NCBI RefSeq assembly: GCF_001720485.1
Contig: NZ_CP017114.1
Location: 1,860,001 to 1,924,000 of the forward strand
Direction of reading: 5' to 3'
Length of the DNA stretch: 64,000 bases
From: Cobetia marina
Lineage (GTDB): Bacteria; Pseudomonadota; Gammaproteobacteria; Pseudomonadales; Halomonadaceae
A program made the translations under genes and the position numbers. Numbering within the stretch: position 1 is the stretch's first letter; each line of letters begins with the position of its first letter. Under the pieces are notes generated by a model, which searched no databases, was not told the origin of the DNA, and worked only from the letters and a program-made list of their open reading frames with translations. Below are positions 1-9,922 of the stretch, piece after piece.

Positions 1-1069
<1,069 letters not shown>

Positions 1070-1550
1070 TCACGTCACTTTTGCCATCATGGCGTGTTGA
1101 TCATGTTGCGTTTTTTCATGTCTCGAGCCGGGTCGATGATGAATTTTCTGCCTGTCTACCCGGGGAAATACCGCAGTGCACAATAATTCGCATTTCGATG
1201 TCATTTCCTGACCTGTCTGAACGGACGCCATATCGTGTGCGGAGTGCTGCTGTGGCCTTCGCTTGGACAGTCACGACGCCAACACGACCCTGACATGGCA
1301 ATGACATTTCAGGGCTTGCTGACATCTCGAGGGAGAAGTGGAGGCTGCCGCGCAAATCCTTTCGACGTTGTGGTCAAAGGTTGTGGTCACTGACGTTGCA
1401 CGGTACTGGGCGCTTTGCCAGTAACGGCTCGAATGGGTCGGTTAGCCATGGGAGGGCAGATCACGCCTCACAGGTATGGGCGAGTTGCATCACTTCGGCA
1501 TGCAGAGTGTAGTCAAGATTCGTCGGGCATTATGCGCACCGCCTTCTACC

Positions 1551-1564
1551 TTGACGTACATCAA
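1551..1564. promoter_or_regulatory. FNR/Anr-like box (distal) upstream of cioA
   Basis: TTGACGTACATCAA matches the FNR/Anr consensus TTGAT-N4-ATCAA at 9 of 10 positions. It lies 258 bp before the cioA start and about 100 bp before a second box. In Pseudomonas, cio genes are under ANR control; whether this site activates or represses here cannot be told from sequence. Confidence 0.6.
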
Positions 1565-1664
1565 GATTTGCTGGTTATTTCCAGGGGGGAAAGCGGCTTT
1601 CAGTGTGGCATTTTGTCCTGCGACAACATGCTATGCGACATCGTCGCCGTCTCTTTCTATGATA

Positions 1665-1678
1665 TTGATCATAGTCAA
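1665..1678. promoter_or_regulatory. FNR/Anr-like box (proximal) upstream of cioA
   Basis: TTGATCATAGTCAA matches TTGAT-N4-ATCAA with one mismatch. A weak -10 candidate, GCTAAT, lies at 1704-1709. If that is the promoter, the box is centred about 43 bp upstream of transcription start, close to the class II activation position (-41.5). The surrounding 1025-1821 interval has no convincing gene and is AT-richer than its flanks. Confidence 0.6.
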
Positions 1679-1821
1679 GAGATGGAAAGAGTCGTGAGTT
1701 TTTGCTAATGGTGTGACGCCGTGACCCATCACGGTTCACCCGTGAACCTGTCGCCGGACAAGTTCCCGCCAGAAGGAACATGCCCAGCCATCCTGATGAT
1801 CGTTATCGTGAGGAGTTGCCC

Positions 1822-3228
1822 ATGGAACTGGATCCCGTGATCCTGTCGCGAATACAGTTCGGATTTGTCGTGTCATTCCACGCCGTCTTTCCGGTGTTCA
1901 CCATCGGATTGGCTTCCTATGTCGCCTTGTTGCACGGTCTTTATTACAAGACCGGCAATGCCGCCTGGGACCGACTTGCCGCCTTCTGGGTGAAGGTGTT
2001 CGCCGTCGTGTTCGCCATGGGGGTGGTCTCGGGCATCGTGATGGCCTTCCAGTTCGGCACCAACTGGAGCAACTTCAGTTATGCCAGCTCCAACTTCATC
2101 GGGCCGATGCTCAGCTATGAGGTGGTGACGGCGTTCTTCCTTGAGGCAGGCTTCCTCGGCGTGCTGCTGTTCGGGCGTGGCAAGGTGCCGGAAGGGATCC
2201 ATCTGTTCGCGGCCCTGATGGTGGCGCTGGGCACCTTCATCTCCGCCTTCTGGATTCTCTCCACCAACAGCTGGATGCAGACACCGGCGGGAGTGGAGAT
2301 GGTGGACGGCCACTTCTTCGTCAAGGATTGGGCCGCTGCCATCTTCAATGCCTCCCTGCCGTATCGCTTCGCCCACATGGCGATCGCCTCCTTCCTGACC
2401 GGTGGCTTCGTGGTGGCGGGGGTGAGTGCCTGGTATCTGCTGATCGGGCGCGATGTCGACGCCAACAAGCGTGCGCTGTCCATGTGCATGTGGCTGCTGC
2501 TGGTGCTGGCACCGGCGCAGGCGGTGGTGGGTGACATGCACGGCATCAACACGCTGGAGCATCAGCCGACCAAGGTCGCCGCGATGGAAGGCAACTGGGA
2601 GACCCAGTCGGGCGCGCCGCTCCTGCTGTTCGCCTGGCCGGACAAGGAGGCGCAGATGAACCACTTCGAGATCGCGATCCCGAAGCTGGCCAGTCTGATC
2701 CTGACCCACGACCCCGATGGCGTGGTGCCGGGGCTCAAGGAGGTCGCACCTGACAAGCAGCCGCCGGTGTGGTTCGTGTTCTGGTCGTTCCGCGTGATGG
2801 TGGCGATGGGGCTCTTGATGATCGCCGTGGCCTTCATCGGTGTCTTCCTGCGCCGCGATGGCAAACTCTATCGCTCGCGCCCCTTCCTGCAGACGTTGCG
2901 TCTGATGTCCATCGCGCCGTTCTTCGCCGTGCTGGCGGGGTGGTTCGTGACCGAGGCCGGGCGCTCGCCGTGGCTGGTCTACGAGATGATGACCCAGCAG
3001 GAGGCCGTCACGCCGTCACTCACCGGCTGGATGGTGCTTACCACGCTGATCGGCTATTTCCTGGTCTATCTGGTGGTCTTCGTGACCGGCAGTTACTACC
3101 TGACCCGCGTCATCCGTGGTGGCATGCAACCGGAACTGCCCCATGACGATGTCGAGACCGCGATGCGCCCGCTGTCCGCCGCGCACGAGAGTCTGGACGA
3201 TGATGCCAGCCGCACGGTAAGGAGTTGA
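1822..3228 (+). CDS. cioA: Cyanide-insensitive (bd-type) quinol oxidase subunit I
   Basis: This is the haem-bearing subunit of a cytochrome bd-type quinol oxidase in the inner membrane, which oxidises ubiquinol and reduces O2 to water. The chosen start MELDPVILSRIQFGF (468 aa) has AGGAG seven bases upstream; an upstream ATG at 1780 has no such site. Haem ligands and the proton channel are visible by comparison with E. coli CydA: H20 (FHAVFP), E100 and E108 in SYEVVTAFFLEAGF, H185 (FAHMA). The quinol-binding segment TKVAAMEGNWETQ is present but the following Q-loop is short, as in the Cio subfamily. Many membrane spans. cioB follows after 4 nt, then cydDC, so all four are likely co-transcribed under the two FNR-like boxes. 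Confidence 0.95.
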   Translation: MELDPVILSRIQFGFVVSFHAVFPVFTIGLASYVALLHGLYYKTGNAAWDRLAAFWVKVFAVVFAMGVVSGIVMAFQFGTNWSNFSYASSNFIGPMLSYEVVTAFFLEAGFLGVLLFGRGKVPEGIHLFAALMVALGTFISAFWILSTNSWMQTPAGVEMVDGHFFVKDWAAAIFNASLPYRFAHMAIASFLTGGFVVAGVSAWYLLIGRDVDANKRALSMCMWLLLVLAPAQAVVGDMHGINTLEHQPTKVAAMEGNWETQSGAPLLLFAWPDKEAQMNHFEIAIPKLASLILTHDPDGVVPGLKEVAPDKQPPVWFVFWSFRVMVAMGLLMIAVAFIGVFLRRDGKLYRSRPFLQTLRLMSIAPFFAVLAGWFVTEAGRSPWLVYEMMTQQEAVTPSLTGWMVLTTLIGYFLVYLVVFVTGSYYLTRVIRGGMQPELPHDDVETAMRPLSAAHESLDDDASRTVRS

Positions 3229-3232
3229 GCTG

Positions 3233-4231
3233 ATGGAAATGATCAATCTGACAATGATCTGGGCGCTGATCATCGGCTTCGGCGTCATGATGTACATCCT
3301 GATGGATGGCTTCGATCTGGGGGTGGGCATCCTGTACCCTTTCGCACCCGATGAGCACGCCCGTGACGTGATGATGAACTCGGTCGCGCCCATCTGGGAC
3401 GGCAACGAGACCTGGCTGGTGCTGGGCGGGGCCGGGCTGCTGGCGGCCTTCCCGGCGGTCTACACCATCCTGCTGCCGGCGCTGTATCTGGGGGTCTTCC
3501 TGATGCTGGCGGGGCTGATCTTCCGGGGGATCGCCTTCGAGTTCCGCTTCAAGTCCTCGCGCAATCGTCACTGGTGGAACATCGCCTTCAGTGGCGGCTC
3601 CTTCCTGGCGACCTTCTGTCAGGGCGTGGTGGTCGGCGCCTACATCCAGGGCTTCGCCACCGAAGGGCATGTCTACGTGGGCGGCGCCTTCGACTGGCTG
3701 TCACCGTTCACCGTGATCACTGGGCTTGCGCTGGTGGCGGGGTATGCGCTGCTGGGCGCCACCTGGACCATCATGAAGAGCGAGGGTGAGGTACAGGAAT
3801 GGGCCTATCGCATCACGCCGAAGCTGCTGATCGCCGTACTGGTGGGCTTCGCGGTCATCAGCCTCTACACCCCGTTCGTGGATGAGTATGTGCGGGAACG
3901 CTGGTTCGACCATCTGGGCGTGTTCTGGGTCTTCCCGGTGCTGGCGCTGTGCTGTGCGGCGCTGATCTGGCGGGCGGTCAACAAGCGTCAGGAAGGGCAG
4001 CCCTTCGTCGCGACGCTGGGACTGTTCCTGTTCACCTATCTGGGGCTGATCTTCAGCAAGTGGCCGTATCTGGTGCCGCCGGACATCACCCTGTGGGACG
4101 CGGCCTCCGCGCCGGAGTCGCAGCTGTTCCTGCTGCTGGGCGTGCTGTTCGTCATTCCGATGGTGCTGGGCTACACCGCCTGGAGCTACTGGGTGTTCCG
4201 CGGCAAGGTACAGGGGGTCGGCTATCACTGA
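3233..4231 (+). CDS. cioB: Cyanide-insensitive (bd-type) quinol oxidase subunit II
   Basis: Partner subunit of CioA, 332 aa, an integral membrane CydB-family protein. The N-terminal family signature is clear (GFGVMMYILMDGFDLGVG, then APIWDGNETWLVLGG). About eight to nine hydrophobic spans follow, ending in YWVFRGKVQG. The ATG at 3233 lies 4 nt after the cioA stop with AAGGAG within the end of cioA, indicating translational coupling. Length is slightly below E. coli CydB and fits the Cio type. The probable cydD reading frame overlaps or abuts its stop codon. Confidence 0.95.
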   Translation: MEMINLTMIWALIIGFGVMMYILMDGFDLGVGILYPFAPDEHARDVMMNSVAPIWDGNETWLVLGGAGLLAAFPAVYTILLPALYLGVFLMLAGLIFRGIAFEFRFKSSRNRHWWNIAFSGGSFLATFCQGVVVGAYIQGFATEGHVYVGGAFDWLSPFTVITGLALVAGYALLGATWTIMKSEGEVQEWAYRITPKLLIAVLVGFAVISLYTPFVDEYVRERWFDHLGVFWVFPVLALCCAALIWRAVNKRQEGQPFVATLGLFLFTYLGLIFSKWPYLVPPDITLWDAASAPESQLFLLLGVLFVIPMVLGYTAWSYWVFRGKVQGVGYH

Positions 4232-4259
4232 GTCACTCAAGGCCCCGGTCGGCAAGGCT

Positions 4260-4319
4260 GACCGGGTCACGCCTGACCGGGTCACGCCTGACCGGGTCAC
4301 GCCTGACCGGGTCACGCTT
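4260..4319. repeat. Four tandem 15-bp units at the cioB-cydD junction
   Basis: GACCGGGTCACGCCT is repeated four times (4260, 4275, 4290, 4305); the last unit ends CTT, and a partial GACCG follows. Because the unit is 15 bp, it keeps frame. In the frame that continues into CydD it reads DRVTP-DRVTP-DRVTP-DRVTL. Copy-number change would lengthen or shorten the cydD leader without frameshift. Confidence 0.9.
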
Positions 4320-4406
4320 GACCGAGGCTCCCGGGAACGACGCCAGGCAGGCAGATGGCTCCGACAGCAGGCGACGCGAGAGCGTCGCCTGCTCGGGTTT
4401 TCGGCC

Positions 4407-6038
4407 TTGTCCGGGGTCGTGGCGGGTATCCTGACGGTCGCCCAGCTGGTACTGACGGCCTGGGTGATCACCGAAGCCATCGAGCATCCCGAGTCATTGG
4501 GGGCGCTGTGGTGGCCCTTCATCGGCCTGCTGGGGTTGCTGGGTGCGCGGGTGCTGGCGAGTGGTGGTCAGGAGCTGCTGGCCCAGCGTGCCAGCCAGCG
4601 ACTGCGACAGGCCATTCGTGGCGAGGTACTGACGGCACTCGAGACGCTGGGGCCGGTGCGCGCCGCCCAGTATCACAGCGCCGATCTCGCCCAGCGCTGG
4701 GTGGAGCAGGTGGAGGCCCTGGAAGGCTACTTCGCGCGCTTTCATGTGCAGATGCGTCTGGTGGTGATCACGCCGCTGCTGATTCTGGCCATCGTGGTCA
4801 GTCTGGACTGGCTGGCAGCCATCCTGCTGGCGCTGACCGCGCCACTGATACCGCTGTTCATGGCGCTGGTCGGCATGGGGGCCGAGTCGCTCAATCGTGA
4901 CCAGTTCCAGGCGGTCGCGCGGCTGTCGCGCCACTTCGTGGATCGCGTGCGTGCCATCACCACCTTGCGCCTGTTCGGGCTGGGGGAGCTGGCGACCCGC
5001 GAGGTGACGCTGGTGGCCGATGACTACCGCAAGCGCAGTCTGCGCACCTTGCGGCTCGCTTTCCTGTCATCCGCGGTGCTGGAGTTCTTTGCCTCGGTCT
5101 CCATCGCCGTGGTCGCCATCTACATCGGCTTCGGCCTGCTTGGTGACATTCCCATCGGGCCGGCCGATGAGCTGACCCTCTTCAGTGCGCTGGTGATCCT
5201 GCTGCTGGCCCCCGAGTTCTTCCAGCCGCTGAGAACCCTGTCCCAGTTCTACCATGACCGCGCCTCGGCGCTGGCCGCCTCCGAGACGCTGATGGAGATT
5301 CTCGAGGCTGCCGACATGACGCCGCCTCGCCACGCCGATACCCGCCCAGACGCGACGGGCGAGCTGATGTGTCTGACGGATGTCTGTCTGAGCCACCCCG
5401 AGCGCGGGCAGGTACTGGGCCCGCTGGAGCTGGCGCTGAGGCAGGGCGAGGTGCTGGTCGTCAGCGGGGCCTCCGGGGCGGGCAAGTCGACGCTGCTGCA
5501 GGTGATGGCCGGATTCGTCGCCCCGGACAGCGGGCAGCGTCAGATAGCCCCCGCCACGCGTCTGGCCTGGATGGATCAACGTCCGCTGCTGATGCAGGGC
5601 AGTCTCGCCGACAATCTGCGTATCACCGCGCCGCAGGCCAGTGACGCCGAGATCATCACCGCGCTTGAGCGCGCAGGGCTCAAGGCCGAGCTTGCCGCCT
5701 TGCCGCAAGGCATCGCGACACCGCTCGGCGAAGGCGGGCGCGGGCTGTCCGGTGGGCAGGCACAGCGGCTGGCGCTGGCGCGGGTGTTTCTGAGCGATGC
5801 CTCGCTGGTGCTGCTCGATGAGCCCACCGCCAGTCTGGATGCCGAGACGGAACGTTATCTGATCGCGGGCTTCGAGTGGCTGAGCGCTCAAGGGCGGACC
5901 CTGGTGATCGCGACCCACCATCCGGCGCTGATCGCCATGGCAACGCGCCATCTGGTGCTGGAGGAGGGGCGAATCCTGCCAATGACAGCCACGGCGACGA
6001 GCCAACAGGAGGACGAGCGTGACGCATCCCGAGACTGA
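4407..6038 (+). CDS. cydD: CydD: ABC-exporter subunit (glutathione/cysteine export, bd oxidase assembly); true start probably upstream
   Basis: CydDC is an inner-membrane heterodimeric ABC exporter of cysteine and glutathione, and is required for cytochrome bd assembly. The protein has an N-terminal six-span domain and a C-terminal ATPase with Walker A GASGAGKST (near 5466-5492), signature LSGGQAQRLALAR and Walker B LLDEPTASLD. TTG 4407 is the first canonical start in frame, but it cuts into the first membrane span. The frame upstream stays open and encodes a family-like N-terminus (RERRQAGRWLRQQATRERR, from about 4332), preceded by the DRVTP repeats, with no ATG, GTG or TTG back to the cioB stop. 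Translation may begin at a rare codon; ATC 4224, seven bases after AGGGGG, is one candidate. The start is therefore unresolved; the gene is sure. Confidence 0.88.
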   Translation: MSGVVAGILTVAQLVLTAWVITEAIEHPESLGALWWPFIGLLGLLGARVLASGGQELLAQRASQRLRQAIRGEVLTALETLGPVRAAQYHSADLAQRWVEQVEALEGYFARFHVQMRLVVITPLLILAIVVSLDWLAAILLALTAPLIPLFMALVGMGAESLNRDQFQAVARLSRHFVDRVRAITTLRLFGLGELATREVTLVADDYRKRSLRTLRLAFLSSAVLEFFASVSIAVVAIYIGFGLLGDIPIGPADELTLFSALVILLLAPEFFQPLRTLSQFYHDRASALAASETLMEILEAADMTPPRHADTRPDATGELMCLTDVCLSHPERGQVLGPLELALRQGEVLVVSGASGAGKSTLLQVMAGFVAPDSGQRQIAPATRLAWMDQRPLLMQGSLADNLRITAPQASDAEIITALERAGLKAELAALPQGIATPLGEGGRGLSGGQAQRLALARVFLSDASLVLLDEPTASLDAETERYLIAGFEWLSAQGRTLVIATHHPALIAMATRHLVLEEGRILPMTATATSQQEDERDASRD

Positions 6039-7734
6039 CGGCGTGACCCTGCGCGAGGCGCTCACGCGTCTGGCCCCCTGGTGGCGCCTGCATGATCAAT
6101 ACCGTCGCCGTCTGATACTCGGCGTGGTGCTGATGATGATGACGGCCTGTTCGGCGCTCGGCCTGCTGGCGGTTTCCGGCTGGTTCATCACCGCCTCCGC
6201 CCTGACGGGGGCTGCGCTGGCCGCCGGTGCGGGCATGACGCTGGATGTCTACACCCCGGGCAGCGGCATTCGGCTGTTCGCCGTCTCGCGCACCGTGTCG
6301 CGCTATCTGGAACGGCTCTACAACCACGACACCATCCTGCGTCTGCTGGCCAGCCTGCGCGGCACTGCCTTCGCCGCACTGGTGACGATGGACCCCGCGC
6401 GGGTGGCGGCGCGGCGTTCCAGTGACTGGCTCAATCGCCTCACCGCGGATATCGACACTCTGGATGCGCTCTACCTGCGTCTGGCGGCTCCGCCACTGAT
6501 GGCGCTGGGCCTGATCGCGGTGCTGGTGGCGCTGGTCGCTGTCTGGCTGCCGACAACGGCGGCGTGGCTGGCGGGGTTCCTGGTGCTGGGCTGGGCCTGG
6601 CTGACGCTGGGGCAGGCGCGCTGGGGGCTGGTGGCCAGTCGGCGGCGCGTCACGACATTGGAGTCGTTGCGCTCGGCGCTGATGGAGACGTTGCGTGGTC
6701 AGGCGGAGCTTGAGGCCTATGCGGCGCTGGGCAGTGCCCGTCAGCGCCTGGATGAGATCGAGACCTGCCTGTTGAGAGATCAGTGGCGACTGGCGGTGAT
6801 CACGGCCATCGGCAATGGCCTGGCCAGTCTGGTGATCGGCCTGTCGTGGTTGCTGTTGCTGGCGGCCGCCATGCAGGGAATGACGGATGAGCGACTGACA
6901 CCGGCGGTGATGGTCATGCTGCCGCTGGCGGCCATGGCCTTGAGTGAGGGGCTGGCGGGATTGCCGGCGGCCTTCACTCAGGCCGGTGCTACCCTGGGCG
7001 CTGCCGAGCGTCTCAATGAGCTGTCCTCCGCCACGCGGCCGCTGGAAGGTCGGCAGACCCTGGCCAGCGGTTCCGTGCAGGTGCAGATCCAGCAGGTGTC
7101 GTGGCGCTATCCCGGTGCCTGGTTCGAGGCGCTTGACGAGATCACTCTCGAGATCACCCCCGGCACCCAGATGGCCATCTGCGGTGCTTCCGGCTCCGGC
7201 AAGTCCACGCTGGCGGCCTTGCTGACTGGCCAGACCCGGCTGCAGAGCGGCAGCATCACGCTCAACGGACAGCCCATCGACGCCTGCTCGCCCGAGTCAC
7301 TGGCCCATGCCGTGGGATGCCTGACCCAACAGGTGGAATTGCTGGATGCCAGCCTTGCCGACAACCTGCGGCTGGGCGCGCGTCAGGCCAGTGATGAGGA
7401 TGTCTGGCAGGCACTGGAGGCGGTGGATCTCGCCGAATGGGTGGCGCAACTGCCTCAGGGCCTCGCCACCCGAGTGGGTGAGGGCGGTCGGCAGGTCTCG
7501 GGCGGGCAGGCGCGGCGCCTGGGACTGGCGCGCCTGGTACTGACGGATCCGGGGCTGCTGATTCTGGATGAACCCTTCTCCGGGCTGGATGCGCGCACGG
7601 CACAGCGCATGGCACAGCGTCTGGAGGGCTGGTTCAAGGCGCGTACGGTGATCTATCTGCTGCATGAGCATGACCTGGCATCGCCGCGTCCCGGTACGCA
7701 GAGCATCACTTGGGTCTGGCGGCTAAAGGATTGA
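6019..7734 (+). CDS. cydC: CydC: second subunit of the CydDC ABC exporter
   Basis: 571 aa, with six membrane spans followed by an ATPase domain: Walker A GASGSGKST (near 7185-7210), signature VSGGQARRLGLAR and Walker B LLILDEPFSGLD. It forms the heterodimer with CydD. The GTG start at 6019 follows a strong AGGAGG six bases away and overlaps the end of cydD by 20 nt, so the two are translationally coupled. It closes the cioAB-cydDC operon, and a bidirectional terminator follows at 7791. Confidence 0.95.
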   Translation: MTHPETDGVTLREALTRLAPWWRLHDQYRRRLILGVVLMMMTACSALGLLAVSGWFITASALTGAALAAGAGMTLDVYTPGSGIRLFAVSRTVSRYLERLYNHDTILRLLASLRGTAFAALVTMDPARVAARRSSDWLNRLTADIDTLDALYLRLAAPPLMALGLIAVLVALVAVWLPTTAAWLAGFLVLGWAWLTLGQARWGLVASRRRVTTLESLRSALMETLRGQAELEAYAALGSARQRLDEIETCLLRDQWRLAVITAIGNGLASLVIGLSWLLLLAAAMQGMTDERLTPAVMVMLPLAAMALSEGLAGLPAAFTQAGATLGAAERLNELSSATRPLEGRQTLASGSVQVQIQQVSWRYPGAWFEALDEITLEITPGTQMAICGASGSGKSTLAALLTGQTRLQSGSITLNGQPIDACSPESLAHAVGCLTQQVELLDASLADNLRLGARQASDEDVWQALEAVDLAEWVAQLPQGLATRVGEGGRQVSGGQARRLGLARLVLTDPGLLILDEPFSGLDARTAQRMAQRLEGWFKARTVIYLLHEHDLASPRPGTQSITWVWRLKD

Positions 7735-7790
7735 GCGATTGCCGGCCGCGGCGTCGAAGTCTGTCTGCCAGTATCCTTGGACAGCAACGC

Positions 7791-7816
7791 AAAAGGCCTC
7801 CCGAAGGAGGCCTTTT
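7791..7816. terminator. Bidirectional terminator between cydC and dkgB
   Basis: Perfect 11-bp arms AAAAGGCCTCC / GGAGGCCTTTT around a CGAA loop. The A- and T-tracts at the two ends let it serve both the plus-strand cyd operon and the minus-strand reductase gene. Confidence 0.9.
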
Positions 7817-7856
7817 CATTTCTCTGACGTGGCATCAGGCACAGGCCTGAGGGCCA

Positions 7857-8663
7857 TCAGTCCCAGTCAGGGGCGAAGTCCGGGTTGGCGATGCGCTCAC
7901 CGCGATCCAGTTCGGCGATCTTCGCCATGTCTTCACCGGTCAGTGACATGGAGAAGGCCTCGAAGTTGCTCTTGATGTTCTTCGCCTTGGTGGAGGACGG
8001 GAAGGTGACGATGTCCTGCATCTTGAGCCATGCCAGGGCGATCTGCGCCGGGCTGGCGTCATGACGTTCGGCGATGGCCTTGAGGGTGTCATCGTCCATC
8101 ACCTTGCCGACTGCCAGCGGCATGAAGGCAGTGACTTCGATGCCCAGCTCGTGGCACTTGTCGATCACCTTGCGGTTTTGCAGGAACGGGTGGACCTCGA
8201 CCTGGTTGGTGAGCAGCTCGTCACGCCCCACGATGCCCACGGCACGTTCCAGCTGTTCGCAGGTGAAGTTGGACACCCCGATGTGGTGTGCCTTGCCCGC
8301 TGCCTTCAGCTTGGCCAGTACCGGCAGGTAATCTTCCATCGGCACTTCATCGTTGGGCGACGGCCAATGGATGAGCAGCAGGTCGACGTGATCGGTCTGC
8401 AGGCGTTCCAGGCTCTCCTCGACACTCTTCTCCATGTCACCCGGCACCAGGCGGTCGTGCCAGATCTTGGTGGTGATGAAGAGCTCTTCGCGCGGCACCT
8501 TGCTGTCGGCGATGATCTGTCCGACTTCCGCTTCGTTGCCATAGAACTGGGCGGTATCAATGTGGCGATAGCCGGTGTCCAGTGCGGTATTCAAGCTGTC
8601 ACGCAGCGTCTCGCCCTCGAGACGGAAGGTGCCAAAGCCGGGATTCGGTAGGGTAGTCGACAT
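7857..8663 (-). CDS. dkgB: Aldo/keto reductase, DkgB-like (2,5-diketo-D-gluconate/methylglyoxal reductase type)
   Basis: 268 aa cytosolic NADPH-dependent carbonyl reductase. The start MSTTLPNPGFGTFRL has AGGAG seven bases upstream; the frame is open 49 codons further but without support. The AKR tetrad is visible: D and Y in YRHIDTAQFYGNE, K in ITTKIW, H in LLIHWPSPNDEV. The coenzyme motif is FPSSTKAKNIKSN. WPSPNDEV, LQNRKV and the C-terminal APDWD closely resemble E. coli DkgB. The natural substrate could be methylglyoxal or other aldehydes. It is followed by the bidirectional terminator and lies downstream of an MDR reductase on the same strand. Confidence 0.88.
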   Translation of the reverse strand: MSTTLPNPGFGTFRLEGETLRDSLNTALDTGYRHIDTAQFYGNEAEVGQIIADSKVPREELFITTKIWHDRLVPGDMEKSVEESLERLQTDHVDLLLIHWPSPNDEVPMEDYLPVLAKLKAAGKAHHIGVSNFTCEQLERAVGIVGRDELLTNQVEVHPFLQNRKVIDKCHELGIEVTAFMPLAVGKVMDDDTLKAIAERHDASPAQIALAWLKMQDIVTFPSSTKAKNIKSNFEAFSMSLTGEDMAKIAELDRGERIANPDFAPDWD

Positions 8664-8838
8664 GCAATAACTCCTGTTGAGCGCGCCCGATGTCTGGTGC
8701 AGTGAAGGGCGCGTATCCATGTGTGTTCCCCTCATGACTGGGGCTTGATCAGCGACATGACAACCACGCGGCGCTGCATCAGTCCTGTGCCACTGTCGCA
8801 ACAATCGCACCCAGGCCGCGTGCCTTCTGCCTTTCCGC

Positions 8839-9849
8839 TCATTCGTTGGCCGTGATCACGAATTTCAGCGCTCGGCGTTCGCCACGCTTCAGCTCGGCAA
8901 GGCAGGCTGGCAGCGCCGTGAATGATTCGATGCAGGGCGCCGGCTGGTTCAGGGTGCCATCGGCGATTGCTTCGAGCAGACCTTCCCCCGCCGCGACCAG
9001 GCGTGCCCAGTCCTCGTCGTCACCCGCCCAGTGCAGTGCCCCGAGTGCGACTTCGTGTTGCGAGATGGCGCGACCGAAGGCCGGCGCGGCCGCCTGCTCC
9101 AGACGGTCTTGAATGCAGACGATATGGCCGTTGGCCCCCAGGTGGCGGGTCATCTTGCGGGCGTGATCCCCATTGACGGTATCGATCACGGCGTAGACCG
9201 GGGCGTCCAGCTGCTCGGCGTCCGTCAGGGTCTCGTCGGCGCCCAGCGCCTTGAGGTCCGCGTGGCGCTTCTCGGAGGCGACGGCGATGACGTGGAAGTC
9301 GCGCTGTCGGGCCAGCTGGATCAGCCAGCGGCCCACGCTGCCGGAGGCACCGGTGATCAGCAGGCGTCGACCGGCCTTGACGGGCAGCTTCTCGATGGCG
9401 AGCCATGCGGTCAGCGCCGGGCAGGGGAAGGCGGCGGCGTCATTGAAGCCCAGGGTAACGGGCAGGCGCATCACGGCCCGCGCCGGAACCCGCAGGCGCT
9501 TGCTGAAGGTACCCGGCCCCGCCAGGGTGGTGTGGACCGCGATGCGATCTCCCGGGGAGACGTGGGTGACATTCGCGCCGCAGGCGATCACCTCACCCGA
9601 GGCATCGACCCCGGGAATCTGACCGGCTTGCCACAGCTCGCTGTCCATCGCCATGAACTTCCAGTCGACGGGATTGAGGCCGATGGCACGCGTGGCGACC
9701 AGTACCTCGTCGTCTCCCGGTGCGCCGATGTCCACCTCTGTCTGCTCGAGCGCCTCAGGCTCTCCCGGCCCCTGCCATACCCAGGCGGGCGCTCGGGTGG
9801 TGCCGTGACGGATGTCTTGCGGGGTGGTGGTTTCCGTGGAATCTGACAT
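8839..9849 (-). CDS. Zinc-independent MDR-family NAD(P)H oxidoreductase (quinone-reductase-like)
   Basis: 336 aa medium-chain dehydrogenase/reductase. The GroES-like half (IGLNPVDWKFM, PGVDASGEV, GDRIAVHT) is followed by a Rossmann half with ITGASGSVGRWLIQLAR. It lacks the structural-zinc cysteine cluster and the catalytic Cys/His set of zinc alcohol dehydrogenases, so it belongs with quinone-reductase or enone-reductase-like members. The ATG at 9849 is preceded by GAAGGAGATCCC. It sits 73 nt after the LLM flavin oxidoreductase on the same strand and may be co-transcribed. The substrate is unknown. Confidence 0.85.
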   Translation of the reverse strand: MSDSTETTTPQDIRHGTTRAPAWVWQGPGEPEALEQTEVDIGAPGDDEVLVATRAIGLNPVDWKFMAMDSELWQAGQIPGVDASGEVIACGANVTHVSPGDRIAVHTTLAGPGTFSKRLRVPARAVMRLPVTLGFNDAAAFPCPALTAWLAIEKLPVKAGRRLLITGASGSVGRWLIQLARQRDFHVIAVASEKRHADLKALGADETLTDAEQLDAPVYAVIDTVNGDHARKMTRHLGANGHIVCIQDRLEQAAAPAFGRAISQHEVALGALHWAGDDEDWARLVAAGEGLLEAIADGTLNQPAPCIESFTALPACLAELKRGERRALKFVITANE

Positions 9850-9922
9850 GGGATCTCCTTCAAGCGTGAATGGTGAATCCTTTCCGCCATGGCGGGGGCA
9901 GGTCAGTGCGACCCGTCAGCCC

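Noticed and set aside
1415..1708. Plus-strand ORF of 97 codons upstream of cioA
   Set aside because: It overlaps both FNR-like boxes and the probable promoter, has no recognisable domain and no convincing ribosome site.
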